From NCBI GenBank assembly GCA_027483945.1, contig JAIXTM010000007.1, positions 62,001 to 126,000 on the forward strand: 64,000 nt of DNA, in the 5' to 3' direction. Of this stretch, positions 30,964-40,948 are shown one piece after another. Each line of letters starts with the position of its first letter. Position 1 is the stretch's first letter. The DNA comes from Hyphomicrobiales bacterium (GTDB lineage Bacteria > Pseudomonadota > Alphaproteobacteria > Rhizobiales > Beijerinckiaceae). The translations under genes and the position numbers were made by a program. Under the pieces are notes generated by a model, which made no database searches, was not told where the DNA came from, and worked only from the letters and a program-made list of their open reading frames with translations.

Positions 30964-32025
30964 TCATCCGGGCGTCCGCTCGATGACGCCCCACCAGCCG
31001 AGCCCCTTGTAGGTCTCGTAGCCGGGCGTCGCATGGAAGGCGACGCGGTGGCCGCTCGGCGTCATGTAGTGGCCGCTCGATGCGCCGCCCGTGCGCAGCG
31101 GGAAGGTCTCGGTCAGGATGCCGCGCCCGTCGGATGCGGCGATGATCCGATTTCTGGCGTCCAGGAGCATGACCCGGCTGCGGGCGGCGTCGGCCGCCGA
31201 GAGGCGGACGCCCCGCACGATGGCGCGGGCCTGTGGCTCCCAGTCGAAATGGATGGCGAGGATGCCGACGGGCTCGGCGTCGGCCTCGCCCCATTGCCGG
31301 ACCGAGGCGACATAGGTCGCGACCTGCGCATCCCCCAGCCCCGTGCGGCGGGCGATGTCGGCGGCGGCATAATCCCGCCCGCTCGCCAGGGCGAGCCCCT
31401 GCTGAAACCAGGCCTTCTCCCGCACGTCGAGGCCGCGCACGTCGAAACGCTGCGGGCAGGCATTCGCGAGGACCCGGCCATCCAGGCCGACGAGCCAGAG
31501 GTCCAGATAGACCGTGTAGGAGGAGAGGATGACGCCGAGCCGGCCTTCCGCATGGCGGCGGCGGTCCTCCGACGGGTCGCTGGCGCAATTGACGAGCGCG
31601 GCGTCGGTCGCCCACCAGCGGACGTCGCAGGTCCGCTCGTAGAGATTGCGGTCGATGAGCTCCACGGCGTTGAGCGCCAGATCGACCATGCGCTCCGACA
31701 GCGCCTGGTCGGAGAGGCGCGCCGTCACGTCCTTCAGCGCCTCGACCCGGTCCTTCAGCGTCAGGCCGAGATCTTCCGCGAGCCGGGCGATCTCGCTGGA
31801 CACCGTCTTCACCTCGTCGGCGACGACCGCGAAGCCGCGCCCGTGCTCGCCGGCGCGCGATGCCTCGATCAGTGCGTTCAACGCGAGCAGGTGCATGCGG
31901 CTCGTGATGCCGTGGATCGTGCGGATATTGCGCAGCGCCGAGAGCTTCAGATCCTCCGCCGCGCTGCCCACCAGATCGGCAAGCGCGGCATCGCTCTCGG
32001 AAGGGCCGATCTCGGCCGGTCGCAT
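30964..32025 (-). CDS. Soluble chemoreceptor-like protein: MCP signalling hairpin followed by Cache-like sensor
   Basis: Residues about 35-90 contain the kinase-contact tip of methyl-accepting chemotaxis proteins ([20 protein letters not shown] then [19 protein letters not shown]). Residues about 150-345 resemble a Cache ligand-binding module ([57 protein letters not shown]). The order is reversed relative to ordinary receptors, where the sensor precedes the signalling hairpin, and I see no membrane helix or HAMP domain in the 353 residues. The hairpin is short, so it may not form a full adaptation-competent coiled coil. Isolated on the minus strand, 3 bp from the convergent hrpB stop. It could be a cytosolic sensor for CheA-type arrays or act outside chemotaxis. 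Confidence 0.72.
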   Translation of the reverse strand: MRPAEIGPSESDAALADLVGSAAEDLKLSALRNIRTIHGITSRMHLLALNALIEASRAGEHGRGFAVVADEVKTVSSEIARLAEDLGLTLKDRVEALKDVTARLSDQALSERMVDLALNAVELIDRNLYERTCDVRWWATDAALVNCASDPSEDRRRHAEGRLGVILSSYTVYLDLWLVGLDGRVLANACPQRFDVRGLDVREKAWFQQGLALASGRDYAAADIARRTGLGDAQVATYVASVRQWGEADAEPVGILAIHFDWEPQARAIVRGVRLSAADAARSRVMLLDARNRIIAASDGRGILTETFPLRTGGASSGHYMTPSGHRVAFHATPGYETYKGLGWWGVIERTPG

Positions 32026-32178
32026 CCGCGCCTCATGCAGGAAACCGATGATGATTCGGATCCTACCGGCGCGATCGATCGATGACGCGCATAAGTTTTC
32101 GGCGCCACCCGCTCACCCTTGGGTCGCTTTTGGCTGCTCAGGCCGCGCCGATGCCGCGAATGCGGGCAGGTCCTGCCT

Positions 32179-33006
32179 TCAATTGTCCATCCGCTGGCGC
32201 CATTGCCGCTCGCCCACCATGCAATTGGCCGGGTTCCCGGCCGCCTGCGCGCGGTCGAACAGGCTTCGCGGCGGAAACTGCCCGGCGACTTCCAGGATCA
32301 TCTTGGTCCGGATCGCCTCGGCGAATTGCGAGCGGTCGCGGATGGAGATCAGGAACGCGCCCGGCCCGCCGATCACGCAGTCCCGGTAATATTCGTCCAG
32401 ATAGTCCAGATCGAGATAGCCCGGCCGCTTCAGCTGGATGGGCAGGCCGTTGATGGTGATGCCCTTGGCGAGCGCGTCGTCGCGCGAGACGGTGACGATG
32501 CGCCCCTGATTGTTCGGCCCGTCGCCGGAAATGTCGATGACGTTGCGCAGCGCCCTGATATTGCCCGTCTCGAACAGCTCCACCGACTTGTCGAGCGCGG
32601 CCGAGATCGAGGTGCGGTAGGCACGGCGCGTCGGCGCCTTGTCGATGGTCGAGGCGAGCTCCGCGGACGATTCCGGTCCGTCGATGATGGTCCAGGGTGC
32701 GATGAGGTACTGCGATTGCGGCCCCGCCCATTCCAGATAGGCGATGGCGACGCGCCCGTGCACGCCCTTGCGCACGGCCTCGTGGAAGGCGGGCGACCGG
32801 AGCGCCTGGACATAGCCCTGGCGCTGCAACTCCAGTTCGTCCGGATCCATCGAGTAGGAGATGTCCACCGCCAGGACGAGCGCGACGTCGACCTCGGGCG
32901 TTGCCCGGTCCTGCGTTCGTGCGGGCCATGTCAGGAAAAGGAAGGAGGCGAGCAGCGTCAGCGCGCCTGCCGCAAAGGAAGTCCGGCCCGTCCACGAAGC
33001 TCGCAT
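32179..33006 (-). CDS. DUF1194 protein, exported vWA-like domain
   Basis: Exported protein with a von Willebrand A-like fold. An N-terminal signal (FAAGALTLLASFLFLTWPA) is followed by VDVALVLAVDISYSMDPDEL, where DISYS is a complete MIDAS metal-binding motif, and NVIDISGDGPNNQGR, a conserved DUF1194 block. 275 residues, normal for the family, whose function is unknown. It stands 94 bp downstream of cmk on the same strand and 153 bp before the receptor-like gene. Not obviously connected with the vWA protein in the phospho-regulated cluster at 53-54 kb. Confidence 0.82.
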   Translation of the reverse strand: MRASWTGRTSFAAGALTLLASFLFLTWPARTQDRATPEVDVALVLAVDISYSMDPDELELQRQGYVQALRSPAFHEAVRKGVHGRVAIAYLEWAGPQSQYLIAPWTIIDGPESSAELASTIDKAPTRRAYRTSISAALDKSVELFETGNIRALRNVIDISGDGPNNQGRIVTVSRDDALAKGITINGLPIQLKRPGYLDLDYLDEYYRDCVIGGPGAFLISIRDRSQFAEAIRTKMILEVAGQFPPRSLFDRAQAAGNPANCMVGERQWRQRMDN

Positions 33007-33100
33007 GGCTCGTCTCCGCCGATGTCGTCAGAGTGACATGCAAGCGAGATTCGCGCCAGACGAGGGCGGGATGGTGGCAGGCGGCTTGCCGCTCGGGCTT

Positions 33101-35130
<2,030 letters not shown>

Positions 35131-35185
35131 CTAGCACGCTCCCGCACGATGCGTCACCCGGCCGCGGCGCCGGTGCATTTCGGGT

Positions 35186-35214
35186 TTGACAGGGCAGGCC
35201 TGCCCGACTAACGG
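35186..35214 (+). promoter_or_regulatory. Promoter of the FYDLN-acid gene with internal palindrome
   Basis: TTGACA (35186-35191), 17-bp spacer, TAACGG (35209-35214). The -35 is perfect, the -10 is weak. The spacer is largely the perfect palindrome GGGCAGGCCTGCCC (35192-35205), which could be an operator between the two hexamers. The start codon is 29 bp further on. Confidence 0.55.
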
Positions 35215-35242
35215 GATCGCTCGCTTTTCAGATCCAGAAGGT

Positions 35243-35638
35243 ATGACGACCGTGGCGAAACCCGAACTCGGCACGAAACGCGTCTGTCCGACCACAGGCC
35301 GCAAGTTCTACGACCTCAACAAGGACCCGATCGTCTCGCCCTATACCGGCGCGGCGTATCCGCGGACCGCGTTCGAGCCCCAGGGCCGTCCCGCCCCGGC
35401 CGCTCCCGGCCCGGAGGAGGACGAGGACGAGGCCGTGGAGGCCACGGTCGAGATCGTCTCCCTCGACGAGGCGGACGAGACCGAGGACGCCAAGGAAGCC
35501 GTGGCCGGCGAGGAAGACGTCGATATCGACGAGGATATCGGCGGCGACGACGACACGTTCCTGGCCGAGGAAGAGGAAGGCGACGACGACGTCTCCGACC
35601 TCATCGACGGCGAGATCGAGGACGACGAGGAGGCCTGA
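35243..35638 (+). CDS. TIGR02300 (FYDLN acid) family protein
   Basis: Small acidic protein of unknown function typical of Alphaproteobacteria. The first 50 residues are the conserved module, with LGTKRVCPTTGRKFYDLNKD and PIVSPYTGAAYP: the CPTTG motif and FYDLN name the family. The remainder of the 131 residues is a low-complexity Asp/Glu tail without predicted fold, ending in a run of acidic residues. I start at ATG 35243 (MTTVAKPELG), not at the alternative 35186, which lies in the promoter. Divergent from aroA; tRNA-Ala follows 133 bp later with its own promoter. Confidence 0.88.
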   Translation: MTTVAKPELGTKRVCPTTGRKFYDLNKDPIVSPYTGAAYPRTAFEPQGRPAPAAPGPEEDEDEAVEATVEIVSLDEADETEDAKEAVAGEEDVDIDEDIGGDDDTFLAEEEEGDDDVSDLIDGEIEDDEEA

Positions 35639-35681
35639 GGGCCGCCTCCGAAACTTTTCCGGACATGGGGGCGACAGGCCC

Positions 35682-35710
35682 TTGAGTCCGGAGGGGCGGG
35701 CGACTATACA
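35682..35710 (+). promoter_or_regulatory. Promoter of tRNA-Ala
   Basis: TTGAGT (35682-35687), 17-bp spacer, TATACA (35705-35710), then a GC-rich discriminator CCCGCC typical of stringently controlled stable-RNA promoters. The mature tRNA begins 61 bp downstream, with a GCCGGGC...GCCCGGC hairpin in the leader. Confidence 0.72.
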
Positions 35711-35771
35711 CCCGCCGCGGACGCGAAACGTCCGACACCCAGCCGGGCTCCCCAAGGCCCGGCACCAGAGT

Positions 35772-35847
<76 letters not shown>

Positions 35848-35914
35848 ATTTCCCTTTAAATTCGGCCGATAGCTCAGGCGCAGACTATGAACTGCGGCAT
35901 CGGTCATGGACGAA

Positions 35915-35934
35915 CGGGCCGCGCGCGCGGCCCG
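35915..35934. terminator. 20-bp GC palindrome between tRNA-Ala and Mn catalase
   Basis: CGGGCCGCGC followed directly by GCGCGGCCCG, a perfect palindrome in the gap between the convergent tRNA and catalase genes. No T tract follows on either strand; likely a shared 3' hairpin. Confidence 0.5.
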
Positions 35935-35954
35935 CCGCCTTCGTTCGGTCGGCC

Positions 35955-36830
35955 TCAGGCGGCATCCGCCGGAATGGGGGCCTTGGGCGTCCCGTAGAGG
36001 CGCGGGTCGACCGGCGGGGCGAGGCCTTCGTCGTCCGACATCAGCGGCTCGGCGACATATTCGAGTTCGCCCTTGCCATCCGCGGAAGGACCGCGCGCCC
36101 AGCGGCCCTGCGCGCTCTCCTCGCCCTCCGAGAAGTTCATGAACTGATAGGACACCTCGGTCTTTTCCCGGTCCTGCGGGAAATTGGACGGAACGGGCGT
36201 CATCTCCAGCCCGTCGGCCTCCAGCTCCTGGATCGCCGCGAGCCACTGGTTCTGGTGCATCGTGTCCCGGGCGAGCAGGAACGCGAGCATGTCGCGCACG
36301 CCCGCGTCCGCCGTCATGTTGTAGAGCCGGGATACCTGCAGGCGCCCCTGGCTTTCCGCCGTCACGTTGAACCGGAAATCGGCGAGCAGGTTGCCGCTGG
36401 CGATCGTGTAGCGGGCATTCCAGGGATAGCCGACGCTGTCGGTCGGCGTCGCGCCGAGGCCTGAGACGATGACGTGCTGGGGGTTGATCCCGGCAACGAT
36501 GGCGTCCTCCACGCGGGCGCCGCCCAGAACGGCGCCGATCACCGAGTTCTGCGCCGCTTCCTCCTGGGTCTCCACCGGCGACGTCTCCAGAAGGCGGGCG
36601 ATCATGGTGGCCAGCATCTCCACATGGCCGATCTCCTCGGTGCCGATATCGAGGATCATGTCCCGGTACTTCTGCGGAGCGCGGCAGTTCCAGCCCTGGA
36701 AAAGGTAGGTCATCATCACGCTGATCTCGCCCCACTGGCCGCCCAGGACCTCCTGGAGCTGCTTGGCGAAGATCGGATCCGGCGCGTCCGGACGTGCGGC
36801 GTGCTGCAGGTGCTTGTAGCGGAAGAACAT
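35955..36830 (-). CDS. Manganese catalase
   Basis: Ferritin-like dimanganese catalase that removes hydrogen peroxide without haem. The 291-residue protein starts MFFRYKHLQHAARPDAPD and shows the helix-bundle ligands in LQEVLGGQWGEISVMMTYLF, DIGTEEIGHVEMLATMIA and the second half (FRFNVTAESQGRLQVSRLYN; FLLARDTMHQNQW). The C-terminal region is the typical extended tail. The ATG at 36830 has AGGAG seven bases upstream; the frame is open to 36902 but that start lacks one. Ends near the convergent tRNA-Ala. Single gene, probably a stress-response enzyme. Confidence 0.93.
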   Translation of the reverse strand: MFFRYKHLQHAARPDAPDPIFAKQLQEVLGGQWGEISVMMTYLFQGWNCRAPQKYRDMILDIGTEEIGHVEMLATMIARLLETSPVETQEEAAQNSVIGAVLGGARVEDAIVAGINPQHVIVSGLGATPTDSVGYPWNARYTIASGNLLADFRFNVTAESQGRLQVSRLYNMTADAGVRDMLAFLLARDTMHQNQWLAAIQELEADGLEMTPVPSNFPQDREKTEVSYQFMNFSEGEESAQGRWARGPSADGKGELEYVAEPLMSDDEGLAPPVDPRLYGTPKAPIPADAA

Positions 36831-36983
36831 GGGAGGCTCCTGGCTGGGACGCGTCAGCTCCCCGGCGCCAATCATGTCCCTCCGGACGATGTTCCGGGCC
36901 ACGCCTCCAGCGTGCGGCTCCCGACGGACGTCTTCGCATCCGGTCGCACCCGGTCGGCCGGGCTGATCTCGGGCAGGCCGGGC

Positions 36984-37805
36984 CTAAAGGTCGGCCTGCA
37001 GATCGAGCGCTCCCCAGACCCGCTCGACCAGCGAGAGGAAGCGAGGATCCCGCCGCAATGTTTTCGGGTCGCGCGGCCGGTCCAGGTCCACCTGGACGTC
37101 GAGGCGGATGCGGCCCGGCCGCGCCGACAGGACGATCACCCGGTCCGCGAGAGTCACGGCTTCCTCGATGTCGTGGGTGACGAACAGGACGGCCCTCTGG
37201 TGTGCTGACCAGATGCGGAGCAATTCCCGGCCCATGGCCGCCTTGGTCTGCGAGTCCAGCGCTCCGAACGGCTCGTCCATCAGGAAGATTTCCGGCTCGT
37301 AGGCCAGGAGCCGTCCCAGCGACACGCGCTGGCGCATGCCGCCGGACAATTCGTGCGGCCGGTGCTTCTCGAAGCCCTTGAGCTTGAGGAACGCGATCAG
37401 CTCGCCCAGCCGTGCCCGGTCCACGCGCCTCGGCCCGAGTTCGGCGCCGATGAGGATGTTGTCCTCCACGCTCGCCCAGGGGAGCAGCGTGTCGCGCTGG
37501 AACATGAAGCCGATCCGGTCGGAAGCGTCCGCGACCCCGCGCCCGTCGATGGCAGCGGTGCCGGAGGCCGGATCCAGCAGGCCGGACAGCACGCGCAGCA
37601 GCGTGGACTTTCCGCAGCCGGAGGGGCCCACGACGGCGACGAACTCCCCCGGCGCCACGTCCAGCGACACGTCCTGCAGGACGCGGACAGGCAGGCCGTC
37701 CGGGCTGGGATAATCCACCGAGAGATGACGGATCGCGATCTTTGGCTGCACGACCGAAACCGGGTCCGCCGGCTGCTCCGGCCTCAGGGCGACGATGGGG
37801 CTCAC
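36984..37805 (-). CDS. ABC transporter ATP-binding protein (SsuB/TauB type)
   Basis: Energises import of an organosulfur compound or related small oxyanion. Walker A GPSGCGKSTLLRVLSGL, Q-loop FMFQRDTLLPWASVEDN, signature LSGGMRQRVSLGRLLAYEP, Walker B IFLMDEPFGALDSQTK and the switch FVTHDIEEAVTLADRV are all intact. The GTG start at 37805 overlaps the permease stop by 4 bp (GTGA); the frame is open further upstream inside the permease but that is not used. 273 residues. Last gene of the seven-gene minus-strand sulfur operon. Confidence 0.9.
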   Translation of the reverse strand: MSPIVALRPEQPADPVSVVQPKIAIRHLSVDYPSPDGLPVRVLQDVSLDVAPGEFVAVVGPSGCGKSTLLRVLSGLLDPASGTAAIDGRGVADASDRIGFMFQRDTLLPWASVEDNILIGAELGPRRVDRARLGELIAFLKLKGFEKHRPHELSGGMRQRVSLGRLLAYEPEIFLMDEPFGALDSQTKAAMGRELLRIWSAHQRAVLFVTHDIEEAVTLADRVIVLSARPGRIRLDVQVDLDRPRDPKTLRRDPRFLSLVERVWGALDLQADL

Positions 37806-38614
37806 GACGGCCTCCACGAGGAAAAGCGCCGCTCGATCCGCGCCACGACGAGGTTGCCTGCGACCGCGATGCCCATCAGCAGGACGAGCCCCGCGAACAC
37901 GCCGGTCGTGTCCAAACGGCCCGCCGACTTCTCGATGTACCAGCCGAGCCCGGCGCTGGAGCCGATCAGCTCGCCGACCACCGCGCCGATCAGCGCGAGC
38001 CCGACGCCGATCTTCAGCGAGGCGATGAGCCACGGCACGATCCAGGGCAGCAGCACCTTGCGCGTCACGTAAAGCCGCGGCGCGCGCATGGTGCGCAGCA
38101 GGTCCAGGAGATCCCGGTCGATCGTCTTCAGCCCCTCATGCACGTTGAGCATGAAGATGAACAGGACGGTCGAGAACGCCATCATCACCTTCGAGAACAG
38201 GTCGATCCCGAACCAGATGATGAAGAGCGGCGCCAGCGCCACCCGCGGCAGGCTGTGCAGCGCCATGATGAACGGCTCGGCGACCGCATGGCCGTACTTG
38301 TAGCGCGCCATGGCGATGCCGAGGGGCACGCCGACCGCGAAGGCGAGGGCGAGGCCAAGCACGGCCTCCAGCAGGGTGCGCTGTGTGTTGCGCCACAATT
38401 CGCCGGAGGCGGCGAGCGCGACGAGGCGCTCGGCGATCAGGGACGGCCGGCTGATCCAGAGCGGATCGACCACCGTGTGGCTCAGGACCTCCCAGCCGCC
38501 CACGAGGACGGCGAAGAGCAGGATGCGGTCCCGGATCAGGCCGAGGCGGACCCTTCGGCCGACAAGGCCGGCAAGCCCGATGCCGGCTTGGCCGGACTGG
38601 ATGATGGCGGACAT
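37802..38614 (-). CDS. ABC transporter permease (SsuC/TauC type)
   Basis: Inner-membrane channel of the importer, 270 residues with about six helices. The family's cytoplasmic EAA loop, which docks on the ATPase, is seen around NVHEGLKTIDRDLLDLLRTM. Helices include FAVGVPLGIAMARYKYG and LIGAVVGELIGSSAGLGWY, as in SsuC/TauC/NrtB. The start is 21 bp after the rhodanese C-half stop; the stop overlaps the ATPase start, so the pair is translationally coupled. Confidence 0.9.
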   Translation of the reverse strand: MSAIIQSGQAGIGLAGLVGRRVRLGLIRDRILLFAVLVGGWEVLSHTVVDPLWISRPSLIAERLVALAASGELWRNTQRTLLEAVLGLALAFAVGVPLGIAMARYKYGHAVAEPFIMALHSLPRVALAPLFIIWFGIDLFSKVMMAFSTVLFIFMLNVHEGLKTIDRDLLDLLRTMRAPRLYVTRKVLLPWIVPWLIASLKIGVGLALIGAVVGELIGSSAGLGWYIEKSAGRLDTTGVFAGLVLLMGIAVAGNLVVARIERRFSSWRPS

Positions 38615-38635
38615 GGGGATTCCTCTGGGCTTTGA

Positions 38636-39085
38636 TCAGCCGGGATGGCTGCCGGTGGCCACGGGCCGGGCCGGATCGGAGCTCCAGGCCGACCAGGAGC
38701 CGGGGAACAGGGCCGCGTCGATCCCCGCGGTCGCCAGGGCGAGGATCTGGTGCGCGGCCGCGACGCCGCCGCCGCAATAGACGCCGATGGACTGCGAGCC
38801 GTCGATGCCGAGCGCCGCGAACCGGTCCCGGATGGCGCCGGCATCGGCAAAGCGCCCGTCCGCCGTCAGGTTGCCGGAGGTCGGCACGTTGACCGCGCCG
38901 GGGATGTGGCCTTCCGCGGGCTTGCCCGGCTCGGCCTTGTCCCCGCGATAGGCGTCCGGTCCCCGCGCATCGATGAGGACGGCCTGCCTAGCGACCGCAG
39001 CGGCGCCGTCGGCGGTCAGGACCGGCAGATGCCCGGCCTCCAGCACGACGTCGCCATGGTCGGGAAGCGGAATGTCCTGTGTCAC
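38636..39085 (-). CDS. C-terminal rhodanese half of an interrupted sulfurtransferase
   Basis: Rhodanese domain carrying the catalytic loop: IGVYCGGGVAAAHQIL has the active-site Cys that takes the persulfide in SseA/TST-type thiosulfate or 3-mercaptopyruvate sulfurtransferases. About 140 residues, the size of the second domain only. It is in the same frame as the gene just upstream and is separated from it by a single TAG (complement 39104-39106) plus six codons; translation could restart at the GTG at 39085 (VTQDIPLP). Without the N-terminal domain the protein may still fold as a single-domain rhodanese. In the operon its likely job is sulfane-sulfur handling. Confidence 0.75.
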   Translation of the reverse strand: MTQDIPLPDHGDVVLEAGHLPVLTADGAAAVARQAVLIDARGPDAYRGDKAEPGKPAEGHIPGAVNVPTSGNLTADGRFADAGAIRDRFAALGIDGSQSIGVYCGGGVAAAHQILALATAGIDAALFPGSWSAWSSDPARPVATGSHPG

Positions 39086-39103
39086 CGCACCCCCGGCCGC
39101 CTT

Positions 39104-39502
39104 CTAGGCGTCGAATCCCCCGTCCAGGGCGCGGACATCGGTGAGGCCCGCCCAGCGCAGAACCCACCAGCCGCGTCCTGCCTGCAGGCCGCGATTGTCG
39201 TCGTACACGACGATGGCGGAGCCCTGGCGGATGCCCCAGCGACGGGCATCGCGCTGCAGGTCGTGGATGTCGGGCAGCGGCCGGCGGCCGCTGAAGCCGA
39301 TCTGTTCCCCGGCGAGCTCGGTCGGCAGGTCGACATAGACCGCGCCGGGGATGTGGCCCTCGCGATAGGCCGGGCGGCCGTCGGGACGATCCGGCCGGAA
39401 CCTTATGTCGAGGACGACGGTCGGCGCCCCGGAGGCCAGACGGGCCTGGAGATCGGCGGGCGAGATCAGGTGGCGGGAACGGGCGTCGTAGGTCTGCGTC
39501 AT
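39104..39502 (-). CDS. N-terminal rhodanese half of an interrupted sulfurtransferase
   Basis: Non-catalytic first rhodanese domain of a two-domain sulfurtransferase (SseA/TST type): LISPADLQARLASGAPTVVL, the REGHIPGAVYVDLP block, and DDNRGLQAGRGWWVLRWAG, where the domain carries Asp in place of the Cys of the catalytic copy. It stops at an amber codon directly after ALDGGFDA. Intact family members read a Trp at this place (DGGFxAW), so TGG to TAG is the simplest explanation. The frame then continues uninterrupted into the catalytic domain. A recent nonsense mutation, a functional split gene, or a sequencing error all fit. Confidence 0.75.
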   Translation of the reverse strand: MTQTYDARSRHLISPADLQARLASGAPTVVLDIRFRPDRPDGRPAYREGHIPGAVYVDLPTELAGEQIGFSGRRPLPDIHDLQRDARRWGIRQGSAIVVYDDNRGLQAGRGWWVLRWAGLTDVRALDGGFDA

Positions 39503-39512
39503 GGCTTTCTCC

Positions 39513-40922
39513 TCAGCCGGCGGCCGCGAGCGCGTCGGCGATGGCGGGCTGGGCCTGCACGGCCGCGGCGCGCCTCTCGGCGAACCGGTTCGCCGGCTTC
39601 TTCAGGCCGAAATGGCCGCGGAACGTGCTCGCCTCGTACTCGGTGCGGAACAGGCCGCGCCGCTGCAGTTCCGGCACGACGAGCTCGACGAAGGCATTCA
39701 GGGTTCCGGGCAGGGTGGGCGGGAACAGGATGAAGCCGTCGGTGGTGCGCTCGACGAACCGCTCCTCGAGGAAGTCCGCCACGTCCCTGGCATTGCCCAC
39801 CACCTCCGGGCCGCCGCCGGTGCGCCGGAAGAACAGGAAGAGCTGGCGCAGGGTGAGGTGGCTCGTGCCCCACGACCGGCGGGCCTGCTCCACGATGAGC
39901 GCGGGCTTGCCCTCCAGATCCGCGATGCCGGCGACATCGTCGATGCGCGTCTCGAGGGTGTACGGCTTGAGATCGAGCCCCAGCACCGCCTGCAGGCCGC
40001 CCAGGTCGAAATTCGTGACCGAGAGGTTCTGGATGTCGGCATAGAGCTGCCGCGCCTCTTCGCGGGTCTCGCCGACATAGACGGCGAGGCCGGCCACCAG
40101 CTGCTGGCTGCTCTCGTGCCGGCCGTAGCGGGCCAGGCGGCTCTTCACGTCCGCGTAGTAGCGCTTGGCTTCCGGCAGGTGGAACGTGTGGATGAAGCGG
40201 ATGTCGGCGAAGCGGGCGCCGAATTCCAGCGAGCGTTCGGACTGGCCGGCATGCAGGATCGGGATCTGGCCCTGGATCGGCCGCGCCACGTTGAGCGGCC
40301 CGGAAACCGACAGATGCTTGCCGGCATAGTCGATCCGGTGGACCTTCGCAGGATCGAGCAGCACGCCGGTGGCCTTGTCGCCGACCAGCGCGTCGTCCTC
40401 CCATGTGTCCCAGAGCCCGGTCAGGATCTCGGCATATTCGGTCGCCCAATCGAAGCGCTCGTCGGTGTCCCAGTGCTTCTCGCGGCCGTAATTGCCGGCG
40501 GCCTCCAGGTTGCGGCCGGTGACGAAGTTCAGCGCCAGCCGTCCGCCCGAGAGGTTGTCGATGGTCGCCGAGGCCCGGGCCACCGAGTAGGGATGGGAAT
40601 AGGTGGTGTTGACCGTCGTGACGATGCCGATTTTCTCGGTCACGGCCGCGGCGTAGGCCGCGTAGGTCAACGCTTCGGGCCTCAGCGTCTCGTTGGGGTG
40701 CTCGTATTGCTTCTCCGGTCCACCGGCCATCTGGTCGCCGATGAAGTAGAAGTCGAGCTTGGCGCGTTCGGCGAGCTGCGCCGTTTCCCGCAGGAAGGGT
40801 CCGTCGAAGGTGGCGTCGGCGCGCGCGCCGGGGATGCGCCACCCTGCAGGGTGGAAACCGGTCGCCCAGATCGAGAATCCGAGCCGGATATGCTTGCGGT
40901 CCTGGTGATGGGATTGGGTCAT
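39513..40922 (-). CDS. FMNH2-dependent monooxygenase (NtaA/SnaA/DszA family, LLM fold)
   Basis: Group C flavin monooxygenase of the bacterial-luciferase superfamily, 469 residues. Family blocks: HIRLGFSIWATGFHPAGWR, KLDFYFIGDQMAGGPEKQYE, PEALTYAAYAAAVTEKIG with TYSHPYSVARASATIDNLSG, GGRLALNFVTGRNLEAAGNYG, GREKHWDTDERFDWATEY, and LHAGQSERSLEFGARFAD. It needs reduced FMN, which the SsuE-like reductase at the head of the operon can provide. With a TauA/SsuA-like importer and rhodaneses alongside, an organosulfur substrate (sulfone, sulfonate or thiophene-derived) is likely, though some family members act on aminopolycarboxylates. ATG at 40922; the open frame upstream runs through other genes and is not coding. 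Confidence 0.87.
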   Translation of the reverse strand: MTQSHHQDRKHIRLGFSIWATGFHPAGWRIPGARADATFDGPFLRETAQLAERAKLDFYFIGDQMAGGPEKQYEHPNETLRPEALTYAAYAAAVTEKIGIVTTVNTTYSHPYSVARASATIDNLSGGRLALNFVTGRNLEAAGNYGREKHWDTDERFDWATEYAEILTGLWDTWEDDALVGDKATGVLLDPAKVHRIDYAGKHLSVSGPLNVARPIQGQIPILHAGQSERSLEFGARFADIRFIHTFHLPEAKRYYADVKSRLARYGRHESSQQLVAGLAVYVGETREEARQLYADIQNLSVTNFDLGGLQAVLGLDLKPYTLETRIDDVAGIADLEGKPALIVEQARRSWGTSHLTLRQLFLFFRRTGGGPEVVGNARDVADFLEERFVERTTDGFILFPPTLPGTLNAFVELVVPELQRRGLFRTEYEASTFRGHFGLKKPANRFAERRAAAVQAQPAIADALAAAG

Positions 40923-40948
40923 CGCGGGCTCCTGGATGGCGAAAGGGC

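Noticed and set aside
35868-35878. GATAGCTCAGG just after tRNA-Ala, resembling the tRNA 5' part, considered as an attachment-site copy
   Set aside because: Only a short match, no 3'-end duplication of the tRNA and no integrase or mobile gene in the following sequence.
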